This document shows, one piece after another, positions 14,688 to 20,928 of a stretch of 32,777 nucleotides of DNA; position 1 is the stretch's first letter, and each line of letters opens with the position of its first letter. This DNA is from Spirochaetes bacterium GWF1_51_8. Its GTDB lineage: Bacteria; Spirochaetota; Brevinematia; Brevinematales; GWF1-51-8. The stretch lies in NCBI GenBank assembly GCA_001829415.1, contig MIBE01000023.1:8399-41175 (forward strand), written 5' to 3'. A model generated the notes under the pieces. The model ran no database searches. It was not told the DNA's origin and saw only the letters and a list, made by a program, of their open reading frames with translations. Position numbers and translations under genes: made by a program.

Positions 14688-16483
14688 GGACTCTCGATTA
14701 TAACACAGTTGTAAAAATCGCCGCCGGAGAAGTGATCGACCGCCCGGCATCCATTGTCCGGGAATTGATCGATAACTCCATCGACGCGGGCGCGGGAATG
14801 ATCCGTGTGGGTGTGATGGGCGGCGGCAAGGACATGATCGAAGTCTATGACGACGGGTGCGGGATGGAACGCGACGATCTCGCAGTCTGCTATAAAAATC
14901 ACACGACCAGTAAAATCGCCGATTTCGACGACATCATGAATCTCCGCACACTCGGTTTCCGGGGAGAGGCGCTTTCGAGTATCGCCGAGGTCGCCGAATT
15001 GGCCGTCGGGTCGCGAGCGCGGGATACTATTTCCGGAAACCGTCTCGAGGTCGCCTACGGGAAGGAAGTCTCGCTGATCGAAGCCGGGATGAGTAACGGC
15101 ACCTCGGTCGTTGTCAAGAACCTTTTCGGCAACCTTCCCGCGCGGAGGAAGTTTCTCTCGTCCGATTCCGCCGAAACCCGTTTTGTCAATCTCGAGATCA
15201 TAAAAAAGGCGCTCGCATTTTACGAAACCGGCTTCGAGTTTATGTCCGGCGGGGAACGGAAATATCTCGCCTCTCCGCGCAAGACACTTCTCGAACGGGT
15301 CGCGGAGTTCTTCCCCGATACCCTCAACTACCTTATCCCTATCGAGCACTTCGAGGGCGGGATCGCGATCACGGGCTATATCACGATGCCCGCGTTCATC
15401 CGCCCGAACCGTTCGTACCAATACTTTTTCGTGAACCGCCGGGCCGTGGAATGGAAGCACTTTTCCTTCTCGATCCAGCACACCTACGGCAACCTTGTCC
15501 CGAAGGGTTTTTTCCCGGCGGCGTTCCTCTATCTTGAACTCGATCCGTCGGAAGCCGATTTTAACGTGCACCCGATGAAAAAGGAAGTCCGTTTCCGCGA
15601 GGAGCAGGCTGTCGCGAAAATACTGCGCCGCGCGGTATCGGAAAACCTGACCGATTTCGGAAGTGTCGCGCCCGCAGAGGAAGGTGAAATCCGTTTCACC
15701 CCCTACGAACAAAAAATCGCCGGCGCGATCAGGACGTTCCTCGATAAGGAAGAGAGTCCCCGTCGGGAGTACAGTTCTTTTCCCCCGGCGGCATCCGGCG
15801 GGGAAGAGACCGAAGCGGATAAAAGTGTCGAAACACCTGCCCCCAACGAAGGACTGTTCGGAGCCGAGCCGGTGACTCTGCAGGAGAAGGCGGAAATCCG
15901 GGATTACCGGTTTATCGGGATACTTTTCTCGACATACATCCTGCTCGAGGACGGGGCGCAGGTGATCTTCGTCGACCAGCACGCGGCGCACGAACGGATC
16001 AACTACGAGCTGATGCGGGACCGTTACCGCGCGAAGGACGCGCCCTCGCAGGAACTGCTGGTTCCGTTGAAGATAGACGTCCCGTTGAAGGCGGCGGACG
16101 TGATGAACGAGAGTCTCGGGACGCTCGACGCGATGGGTTTTGGGATCGAGCATTTCGGCGGGAATACGTTTATCATCCGGAGCGTGCCGGGTTATATCGA
16201 GTATGAGGATGCGGAAGCGGCGGTGAACGGGTTTGTCGACAAGCTCGCGGAGAACCCGGATTCGGACGTCCATTCGGCGGATTTTATCGATTCGGCGATT
16301 AAACAGATGGCGTGTAAGGCGTCAGTCCGGGCGGGCGAGGGGCTCACGCGCGAAGAGGCGGACGAACTGATGGACAGGCTTTCGCGGACGGAAAGGCCGT
16401 TCTCGTGCCCTCACGGGAGACCGGTGATGTTTTCGTTATCAAAAATCGAATTGGAGAAGAGATTTAAAAGACTTGGTTTCTAA
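14675..16483 (+). CDS. mutL: DNA mismatch repair protein MutL with endonuclease motif
   Basis: A 602-residue protein. GTG 14675 gives MGVIRTLDYNTVVKIAAGE, the canonical MutL start, and overlaps lgt. N-terminal GHKL ATPase motifs: GEVIDRP, DNSIDAGA, DDGCGM, TSKI, LGFRGEALSSI, and LPARRKFL after the second ATP lid. A variable linker spans about 330-410. The C-terminal nuclease domain has DQHAAHERINYE (434-445), an exact DQHA-x2-E-x4-E metal-binding motif, plus ACKASVRA from C547 (position 546 is the Ala) and CPHGRP at 578-583. This is the nicking type of MutL used in bacteria without MutH. The gene stops exactly where the convergent ndk frame ends. Confidence 0.97.
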   Translation: MGVIRTLDYNTVVKIAAGEVIDRPASIVRELIDNSIDAGAGMIRVGVMGGGKDMIEVYDDGCGMERDDLAVCYKNHTTSKIADFDDIMNLRTLGFRGEALSSIAEVAELAVGSRARDTISGNRLEVAYGKEVSLIEAGMSNGTSVVVKNLFGNLPARRKFLSSDSAETRFVNLEIIKKALAFYETGFEFMSGGERKYLASPRKTLLERVAEFFPDTLNYLIPIEHFEGGIAITGYITMPAFIRPNRSYQYFFVNRRAVEWKHFSFSIQHTYGNLVPKGFFPAAFLYLELDPSEADFNVHPMKKEVRFREEQAVAKILRRAVSENLTDFGSVAPAEEGEIRFTPYEQKIAGAIRTFLDKEESPRREYSSFPPAASGGEETEADKSVETPAPNEGLFGAEPVTLQEKAEIRDYRFIGILFSTYILLEDGAQVIFVDQHAAHERINYELMRDRYRAKDAPSQELLVPLKIDVPLKAADVMNESLGTLDAMGFGIEHFGGNTFIIRSVPGYIEYEDAEAAVNGFVDKLAENPDSDVHSADFIDSAIKQMACKASVRAGEGLTREEADELMDRLSRTERPFSCPHGRPVMFSLSKIELEKRFKRLGF

Positions 16484-16936
16484 TCAGTACTCTTTGGCGT
16501 GGTTCTTTTCGGTGGACGGAATGGACGCGAATTCGCCGAAGATGTAGGTAATCTCCTTGCGCGCGTTCGCTTCCGAGTCGGAACCGTGAACAGCGTTTTT
16601 CGGCAACGCAGTCCCGAATTTCGCGCGGATCGTACCGGGGTCGGCTTTCGCGGGATCGGTCGCGCCCATCAGCTTCCTGAAATCGGCAATCGCATTTTCC
16701 TTTTCGAGCACCATCGCGAGCACTTTATCCGATACGGTAAATTCGAGGAGTCCGGCGAAGAAATCTTTGCCGTCGTGTACCTGATAGAATTGGCGGGCGG
16801 ATTTTTCCGTGAATTTAAAGAGCAGTGCGTGGACGATCTTGAAGCCGCTTTCTTCGATGAGTGCGATGATATTTCCCATATTTCCCGCGCGATAGGCGTC
16901 GGGTTTTAATATAGTCAATGTCCTTTGAATAGCCAT
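16484..16936 (-). CDS. ndk: nucleoside diphosphate kinase
   Basis: A 150-residue enzyme that moves the gamma-phosphate of ATP to NDPs through phosphohistidine. ATG 16936 is 6 nt after GGGGAG on the minus strand; the upstream in-frame ATG at 16954 lies before that site and is unlikely. Features: TLTILKPDA with K11-P12, MGATDPAKADPGTIRAKFG at about 90-108, and NAVHGSDS with catalytic H117. A tail of about 15 residues (SIPSTEKNHAKEY) extends past the usual FF/FGEF end. Length is otherwise normal. Tail-to-tail with mutL with no spacer. Confidence 0.97.
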   Translation of the reverse strand: MAIQRTLTILKPDAYRAGNMGNIIALIEESGFKIVHALLFKFTEKSARQFYQVHDGKDFFAGLLEFTVSDKVLAMVLEKENAIADFRKLMGATDPAKADPGTIRAKFGTALPKNAVHGSDSEANARKEITYIFGEFASIPSTEKNHAKEY

Positions 16937-16964
16937 ACAGAACTCCCCTTGCACAACTCTGTTT

Positions 16965-16981
16965 TAATATTCGGAATATTA
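16965..16981. promoter_or_regulatory. 17-bp palindrome upstream of ndk
   Basis: TAATATTCGGAATATTA is a perfect palindrome around one central base, 29-45 bp before the ndk start codon, in the interval where a promoter would lie. It could be an operator. No clear -35/-10 pair was resolved around it, and AT-rich palindromes can arise by chance. Confidence 0.3.
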
Positions 16982-17092
16982 CGCTAATTGTTTAGTAAAT
17001 AAGGAAAAATTCAAAAAACAGACCCTTTTTTCTATTACGACCGTAAAGAAATCAAATATGTTTCATAAGGCGAAACCCGCATCCCAGTTTGT

Positions 17093-17470
17093 CTATCGCG
17101 GATTGGATAACTGGGTTTTGATAAATCCTTCCAGCCGGACGAAGGTTTCGGGGCTCAGCACATGCTCCATCGAACACGCCTCGTTTTCCGCGACCTCTTC
17201 CGGTACACCCAGAAGCTCGGTGAGAAAGCTCTTCAACAGCACGTGGCGCGAGTAGATCAACGATGCCTCTTTCGAACCGTTATCGGTCAGGTCGATATAC
17301 CCGTACTTCTCATGGACGATGAGCTTGCGGCTCTCGAGTTCTTTCAGCGCGGTAATCACCGAGGGCTTCTTTACGCCCAACCGCTCCGCGACATCTTTCA
17401 CACGCGCGACTTTGTTATCCCTGATAATCAAATAAACGGTTTCGAGGTAGTCTTCCATGCTTTTCGTCAT
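17093..17470 (-). CDS. DtxR/MntR-family metal-dependent transcriptional regulator
   Basis: A 125-residue regulator with the winged-helix (about 5-60) and metal-binding dimerisation (about 65-122) domains of the family and no SH3-like third domain, like MntR. Start ATG 17470 has AAGGGA 6 nt upstream. Metal ligands by family alignment: D7 and E10 in SMEDYLE, H76 in YSRHVLL, C99, E102 and H103 in ACSMEHVLS. D7 is as in MntR (Mn2+), whereas C99 replaces MntR E99 and matches the cysteine of DtxR/IdeR (Fe2+), so metal choice is unclear. Divergent from a SpoIIM-family gene and cutA, which it may control together with itself through the shared 114-bp region. Confidence 0.88.
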   Translation of the reverse strand: MTKSMEDYLETVYLIIRDNKVARVKDVAERLGVKKPSVITALKELESRKLIVHEKYGYIDLTDNGSKEASLIYSRHVLLKSFLTELLGVPEEVAENEACSMEHVLSPETFVRLEGFIKTQLSNPR

Positions 17471-17480
17471 ATCAAATCCC

Positions 17481-17499
17481 TTAAGTTAGCGGCTTATAA
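17481..17499. promoter_or_regulatory. possible DtxR-box-like operator
   Basis: TTAAGTTAGCGGCTTATAA matches 12 of 19 positions of the DtxR/IdeR-type box TTAGGTTAGCCTAACCTAA as I recall it, with a well matched left half and a poor right half. It overlaps the predicted transcription start of the regulator gene. The assignment rests on position and partial match only. Confidence 0.3.
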
Positions 17500-17500
17500 C

Positions 17501-17529
17501 AATGTAAAGCTCTTTACCGAAAAAGTCAA
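17501..17529 (-). promoter_or_regulatory. promoter of the DtxR-family regulator
   Basis: Minus strand: TTGACT (17524-17529), 17-nt spacer, TACATT (17501-17506). The start would be near 17494, inside the operator-like sequence at 17481-17499, leaving a leader of about 24 nt with AAGGGA. Confidence 0.45.
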
Positions 17530-17536
17530 GTCCGGG

Positions 17537-17565
17537 TTTACAAAGGAACAAAAAAAAGGTATAAT
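17537..17565 (+). promoter_or_regulatory. promoter of the SpoIIM-cutA operon
   Basis: TTTACA (17537-17542), 17-nt spacer, TATAAT (17560-17565); start near 17572 and GGAGG at 17576-17580. It is back to back with the regulator promoter, whose -35 ends 7 bp away. Confidence 0.75.
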
Positions 17566-17584
17566 ATCGGTTCGTGGAGGAAAA

Positions 17585-18181
17585 ATGCCCAAACAATTCA
17601 GCTATCCCGGGATACTTCGATTCCTGTTTCAGGAAAAGGCGATCCTGATCGCCGCGCTTGTTTTCTGCACGGTTTGTACCGCTATCGGAATGCTTCTCCC
17701 GCGCGATATCCAGGCCTTGTTCATGGAACCGCTCATGGCAAAATTCGAGGGGATGGGGTTTAACGCGCCTGAGATTTTTGTCAATAACCTGCGCGGTTCC
17801 GGAGTGATCGTCCTCGGCGGGTTTATCCTCGCAATCGCGTCGTTCGCGATGACCGGGCTGAATTTCCTTGTCCTGGGCTGTGCGATGAACTACTTCGCCC
17901 CCGAACGGACGTCCGGGGATATGCTTATAATGCTGTTGCCCCATGGGATTATCGAACTGCCGGCGATCGTTCTCAGTCTTGTCGCCGGAATCTATATCGC
18001 GCGCGCGGTGGTGTTCAAACTGAAAAACGGCGGCGGTTTCCCCGAACGGGTTTCGGAGTACCTTCTGCAGGCGGCCGCGCTCTTCATCCTCGTGGTGATT
18101 CCGATGCTGATCGCCGCGTCGCTTATCGAAGTCTATATATCGCCGGTGATTGCCGGTCTCGTGACCGGAGGGGGGGATTGA
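17585..18181 (+). CDS. SpoIIM/DUF95-family integral membrane protein
   Basis: A 198-residue membrane protein. ATG 17585 follows GGAGG and sits 20 nt after a TATAAT box, which rules out the longer upstream frame. Hydrophobic segments lie at about 18-42, 75-105, 118-140 and 158-195. LLPHGIIELPAIVLSLVAGI matches the PHGIIElPA signature of the stage II sporulation protein M (DUF95) family. In spore formers SpoIIM works with SpoIIP and SpoIID in engulfment; homologues in non-sporulators have no settled role. Here the stop codon overlaps the cutA start (TGATG), and a DtxR-type regulator is divergent, which suggests a metal-linked role by inference. Confidence 0.8.
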   Translation: MPKQFSYPGILRFLFQEKAILIAALVFCTVCTAIGMLLPRDIQALFMEPLMAKFEGMGFNAPEIFVNNLRGSGVIVLGGFILAIASFAMTGLNFLVLGCAMNYFAPERTSGDMLIMLLPHGIIELPAIVLSLVAGIYIARAVVFKLKNGGGFPERVSEYLLQAAALFILVVIPMLIAASLIEVYISPVIAGLVTGGGD

Positions 18182-18504
18182 TGACGGAAGTATACCAAGT
18201 GACGATCACCGTGCCGGATGAAGCCGCAGGCGGTGTTCTCGCGGACGAACTGGTCGGAAAGCGTCTCGCGGCCTGTGTTCAGCTTCTTGGGCCGATCCGA
18301 AGCGTGTACCGTTGGGAAGGAAAGATCGAGGACAATCCGGAATGGATGTGTATCGCGAAGACGACGGCCGGACGGTTCCCGGCTCTTTTGGAGGCGGTCA
18401 GGAAACTTCATCCGTACCGTGTGCCGGAAGTCCTAGCGATGCCGGCGTCGGACGGTAATCCCGACTATCTGAAGTGGGTGGCGGATTGCGTAAAGGAAGA
18501 GTAG
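18181..18504 (+). CDS. cutA: divalent-cation tolerance protein CutA
   Basis: A 107-residue protein covering the whole CutA1 fold. ATG 18181 shares its A with the preceding TGA, with GGAGGG upstream. Family landmarks: TITVPDEAAGGVLADELVGK, LAACVQLLGPIRSVYRWEGKI, IAKTTAGRFPAL, LHPYRVPEVLAMP and DYLKWV. CutA1 forms ferredoxin-like trimers that bind divalent metals such as Cu2+; in E. coli the locus was tied to metal tolerance, while its exact function stays unsettled. Its coupling to the SpoIIM-family gene and the neighbouring metal regulator fit a metal-homeostasis role. It ends 3 nt before the convergent rhodanese gene. Confidence 0.95.
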   Translation: MTEVYQVTITVPDEAAGGVLADELVGKRLAACVQLLGPIRSVYRWEGKIEDNPEWMCIAKTTAGRFPALLEAVRKLHPYRVPEVLAMPASDGNPDYLKWVADCVKEE

Positions 18505-18507
18505 GCG

Positions 18508-18930
18508 TTATTTCTCCGACGGATATCCCGACGCCGACCATGAGTCGAATCCGCCGGTCATGTTATAGATTTTCTTGAACCCCATGTTCGCCATTGCTTC
18601 CGAAGCCTTCGCGCTCCGGGTTCCCGCCTTGCAGTAGACCAAGTACACCTTAGACTTATCGAGCGCGGCGGCGTTCTGCTGGAAAAGCGGGTCTTGGTAA
18701 TTCAGGTTGACCGCGCCGGTGATATGCCCGCCCGAAAACTCGTCGGGCTTACGGACATCGAGGACGATGAACGACATATTGGTCAGGTTTTCGTTATAGA
18801 GCTTGTATGCGTCCGCCACACTGATATTGGTGATCGCGGGATGGGGCGAGACCAGGCTTTGCTGGTTGCAGGCCGAAACGGCGACAGCGGCTATCGCGAT
18901 AGAGAGTAAGGCACGGATACTGTTTTTCAT
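18508..18930 (-). CDS. rhodanese-domain lipoprotein
   Basis: A 140-residue single-domain rhodanese. The signal peptide with lipobox VSAC places lipidated C21 at the mature N-terminus, so the domain is probably periplasmic and membrane-anchored. Rhodanese features: VLDVRKPDEFSGGHITGAVNL at about 56-76, active-site C100 in YCKAGTRS (loop CKAGTRS) and GGFDSW near the end. Such domains carry a persulfide and transfer sulfane sulfur; the acceptor is unknown. The ATG overlaps the stop of the upstream CBM48 gene by ATGA. Third gene of a three-lipoprotein operon. Confidence 0.92.
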   Translation of the reverse strand: MKNSIRALLSIAIAAVAVSACNQQSLVSPHPAITNISVADAYKLYNENLTNMSFIVLDVRKPDEFSGGHITGAVNLNYQDPLFQQNAAALDKSKVYLVYCKAGTRSAKASEAMANMGFKKIYNMTGGFDSWSASGYPSEK

Positions 18931-19340
18931 GGTTCGCTTACCTCGATAATAGAGACTTGACCGTAATTCTTATCGGGGACATTCGCGAGCGCTTCGGGGT
19001 CGTGCGTGTAGTTTGTCCCGTTAATAATATAGACATACTGGTAAACACCGGGATTTAAACTGAGCGAGATGATCCATTTCTGGGAATTCGAGTTATAAGT
19101 GAGCGGTTTGCCCTTCTTACTCCATTTCAGGAAATCGCCCGTGATGGATACGGATTTGACGATGCCGCTTTGTGGTTTGTAGCTGAATATGGAACAATTC
19201 GTGACACATGCCGCCGATGTGTTGGTCGCATCTTGATCGGGCTTCAGGATATTGCCGGATTGATTCGAGCCACCGCATTGCGACAATACGAGCGATAGGA
19301 TCGCGGCGATAACTATCGTGACATGGCTTCGGAAGTTCAA
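18927..19340 (-). CDS. CBM48/AMPK-type glucan-binding-domain lipoprotein
   Basis: A 137-residue predicted lipoprotein (LSQC, C22). Residues about 60-135 match the early-set/CBM48 fold of AMPK-beta and isoamylase N-termini: VSITGDFLKWSKKGKPLTY, a W-containing strand (QKWIISLSLNPGVYQYVYI), then INGTNYTHDPEA and a final VSIIEV strand. The GDF-x-x-W tryptophan is present; the second binding tryptophan of AMPK-beta (after VDG) is replaced by N-Y. A CT-NC cysteine pair (C45, C49) before the domain is unusual. The gene lies 10 nt after its tandem paralogue and overlaps the rhodanese gene. It may bind alpha-glucan in the envelope or serve only as a protein-binding Ig-like module. Confidence 0.75.
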   Translation of the reverse strand: MNFRSHVTIVIAAILSLVLSQCGGSNQSGNILKPDQDATNTSAACVTNCSIFSYKPQSGIVKSVSITGDFLKWSKKGKPLTYNSNSQKWIISLSLNPGVYQYVYIINGTNYTHDPEALANVPDKNYGQVSIIEVSEP

Positions 19341-19350
19341 TGGATGATCC

Positions 19351-19755
19351 TTACTCGCTGACAGCGGATACGACTTCTACAATTCCATTCTTACCGCCGG
19401 AGCCGTCGGGAGCATAGGCTTCCGCTCCGGGAGGGGTCATCACCTTTGTCCCGTTGATAATCAGCTTGTAGGCGTAGAACCCGTCCGAGAGCGAAAGGAC
19501 GACTTTCCAGATGCCCTTCTCGTACGTCATCGGGATACCGTCTTTCTTCCACTGGTTGAAGTCTCCCATCACGGCGACGGTCTTAATGCTCTGATCGGAA
19601 GTCTTATAAACAAACATGACGTTGTTGGCTTTTTTATATGTTCCGCTTTCGAGACTGCTGACTTCGCCTTTCGTAACTCCGCCGCCCCCGCATCCGGTCA
19701 TCGAAAGGGATAACACTATTACCGCTCCACCGATCCAAAAGAATAACTTTTTCAT
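19351..19755 (-). CDS. CBM48/AMPK-type glucan-binding-domain lipoprotein
   Basis: A 134-residue predicted lipoprotein (MTGC, C22, then a glycine run). ATG 19755 is 6 nt after AGGAG. Residues about 58-132 carry the CBM48 pattern: VAVMGDFNQWKKDGIPMTY, GIWKVVLSLSDGFYAYKLII, NGTK, EAYAPDGSGGKNGIVEV. GDFNQW keeps the first sugar-stacking tryptophan; the second aromatic position reads T-K, so binding could be weakened. It is the first gene of an operon of three lipoproteins behind a strong promoter. It is a tandem duplicate of the next gene with about one third identity by eye. Confidence 0.78.
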   Translation of the reverse strand: MKKLFFWIGGAVIVLSLSMTGCGGGGVTKGEVSSLESGTYKKANNVMFVYKTSDQSIKTVAVMGDFNQWKKDGIPMTYEKGIWKVVLSLSDGFYAYKLIINGTKVMTPPGAEAYAPDGSGGKNGIVEVVSAVSE

Positions 19756-19781
19756 ATGCCGCTCCTAACGAAGGATGAATC

Positions 19782-19823
19782 ATTGTATATCCAAATCCGG
19801 CTTGTGTCAAGGTACTGAGTACC
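19782..19823 (-). promoter_or_regulatory. promoter of the three-lipoprotein operon with adjoining hairpin
   Basis: Minus strand: TTGACA (19805-19810), 17-nt spacer, TACAAT (19782-19787); start near 19774. Immediately upstream, GGTAC-TGA-GTACC (19811-19823) is a short inverted repeat that could bind an activator or repressor. Confidence 0.75.
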
Positions 19824-19936
19824 CTTATCGACGGTATCATCAGCCGCTCCGTGATGTGTCAATGGTATGGATTTAAAAATGAAATGTAATTTTACAATGT
19901 TTTCCTCACCTTGCCCGGGACAAACGGGGTGACAAG

Positions 19937-19965
19937 TTGACACGCGGATAATTCGGTCTTATAGT
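19937..19965 (+). promoter_or_regulatory. promoter of the 19982 lipoprotein gene
   Basis: TTGACA (19937-19942), 17-nt spacer, TATAGT (19960-19965). The predicted start, about 19972, falls on the GGAGGG ribosome site, so the leader is only about 10 nt. Confidence 0.7.
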
Positions 19966-19981
19966 AATCCCGGAGGGAAAC

Positions 19982-20455
19982 ATGAAATATTCCGTAATCG
20001 TATTGTTCTGTATGGCGGCGGTATCCGGATGCCTGAAAGAGAATTATACCCCCGAAGGCTTGGGGGAAAAAATAGCGCTTACTTACGATATGGCCCTTCA
20101 TGACGCGGCGGTACTGCTGAAAGGTACTCCCGATCCGGACTCAGTCCGAGTACAGGTCTTCCAGCTTAAAACGAAGTATGTGAAGATCATGGCCGACTAC
20201 GGGGTGATCCGGCAGAAGATGAACGGCGACGAGAAGGAAACGGTCGATTCGATTGTGTTCAGTGCGGTGGCGAATTGCAATATCGACGATGCCGAAACAG
20301 TCCGTGCCGCGATGGAAGCCTTCGGCGCAAAGGGCGAAACCGACCTGACGGTCGCGGTGTCGCATTTCCTCATTATCAACCAATACGCGAATTTCGATAT
20401 CCTGATGAAATACAGCCCTAAGGAAGCGGCGTCCCTCGGGATACCGATAAACTAA
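19982..20455 (+). CDS. lipoprotein of unknown function
   Basis: A 157-residue protein with lipobox VSGC (C17) and GGAGGG just upstream of ATG 19982. The mature part is mostly alpha-helical and charged, with no recognisable enzymatic motif; one additional cysteine occurs in VANCNIDDAE. It is divergent from the three-lipoprotein operon (227 bp between start codons) and convergent with the small gene at 20467-20763 (11 nt between stops). Family not recognised. Membrane anchoring is well supported; the function is open. Confidence 0.7.
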   Translation: MKYSVIVLFCMAAVSGCLKENYTPEGLGEKIALTYDMALHDAAVLLKGTPDPDSVRVQVFQLKTKYVKIMADYGVIRQKMNGDEKETVDSIVFSAVANCNIDDAETVRAAMEAFGAKGETDLTVAVSHFLIINQYANFDILMKYSPKEAASLGIPIN

Positions 20456-20466
20456 TCGGGCGGGTT

Positions 20467-20763
20467 TCAGTTAAACAATTCCGCGATTTGGATAAAATAG
20501 CGGAGATTGGACTCGATATCGCCGTTAAGTAAAAGCCGAAGCGTGTTATTGCCTTCGATCCCTTTTACCGTGAAGCGCGCGTCGGAACTGACCTTGAAGA
20601 ACGGATTCGGGAATTCGGAGAAATATTCCAGATCGCCGTACTTGCCGAGATGGAAAATGAAATCTCGAGAGACCGGACGGTCCAGCACAAGCTCCCGGAA
20701 CATCGCCTGATCGAAACAATCCTCGATCGTCCTGACTTCCATGACCTTCATAAAATCTTCCAT
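20467..20763 (-). CDS. small conserved-looking cytoplasmic protein, function unknown
   Basis: A 98-residue protein with no signal peptide or membrane segment. Predicted start ATG 20763; ATG 20751 (four codons later) has GGAAG 5 nt upstream and could be the real start. The sequence is rich in aromatic residues in a compact alpha/beta pattern (FIFHLGKYGDLEYF, FPNPFFKV, ARFTVKGIEGNNTLRLLL). It has coding-like composition and a single cysteine. No family recognised. Upstream of it lies an AT-rich 165-bp spacer shared with the divergent sensor kinase. Confidence 0.6.
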   Translation of the reverse strand: MEDFMKVMEVRTIEDCFDQAMFRELVLDRPVSRDFIFHLGKYGDLEYFSEFPNPFFKVSSDARFTVKGIEGNNTLRLLLNGDIESNLRYFIQIAELFN

Positions 20764-20858
20764 TTTTCAGATTATGTATAAAATAAGTATAGCGTATTAC
20801 CGGAAAAACGCAAGAACGGGATAGAACCCTGGTATATTCTTCATACGATTAATAATAT

Positions 20859-20887
20859 TTGACTTATTAAATCAAGCTTTATAAAAT
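20859..20887 (+). promoter_or_regulatory. promoter of the hybrid sensor kinase gene
   Basis: TTGACT (20859-20864), 17-nt spacer, TAAAAT (20882-20887) in a strongly AT-rich spacer. The start near 20894 gives a leader of about 35 nt with AAGGA at 20917-20921. Confidence 0.65.
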
Positions 20888-20928
20888 CTATTTCAATGTT
20901 GTGAATTATTTTATTTAAGGATTCCCAC

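Noticed and set aside
14660-16273. Long open frame on the minus strand antisense to mutL (over 500 codons)
   Set aside because: mutL shows every family motif on the plus strand. The antisense frame comes from codon bias and has an arginine-rich, motif-free product with no ribosome site.
17162-17584. Extension of the SpoIIM-family frame into the regulator gene
   Set aside because: It runs antisense to a clear DtxR-family gene and through a TTTACA-N17-TATAAT promoter. ATG 17585 has GGAGG.
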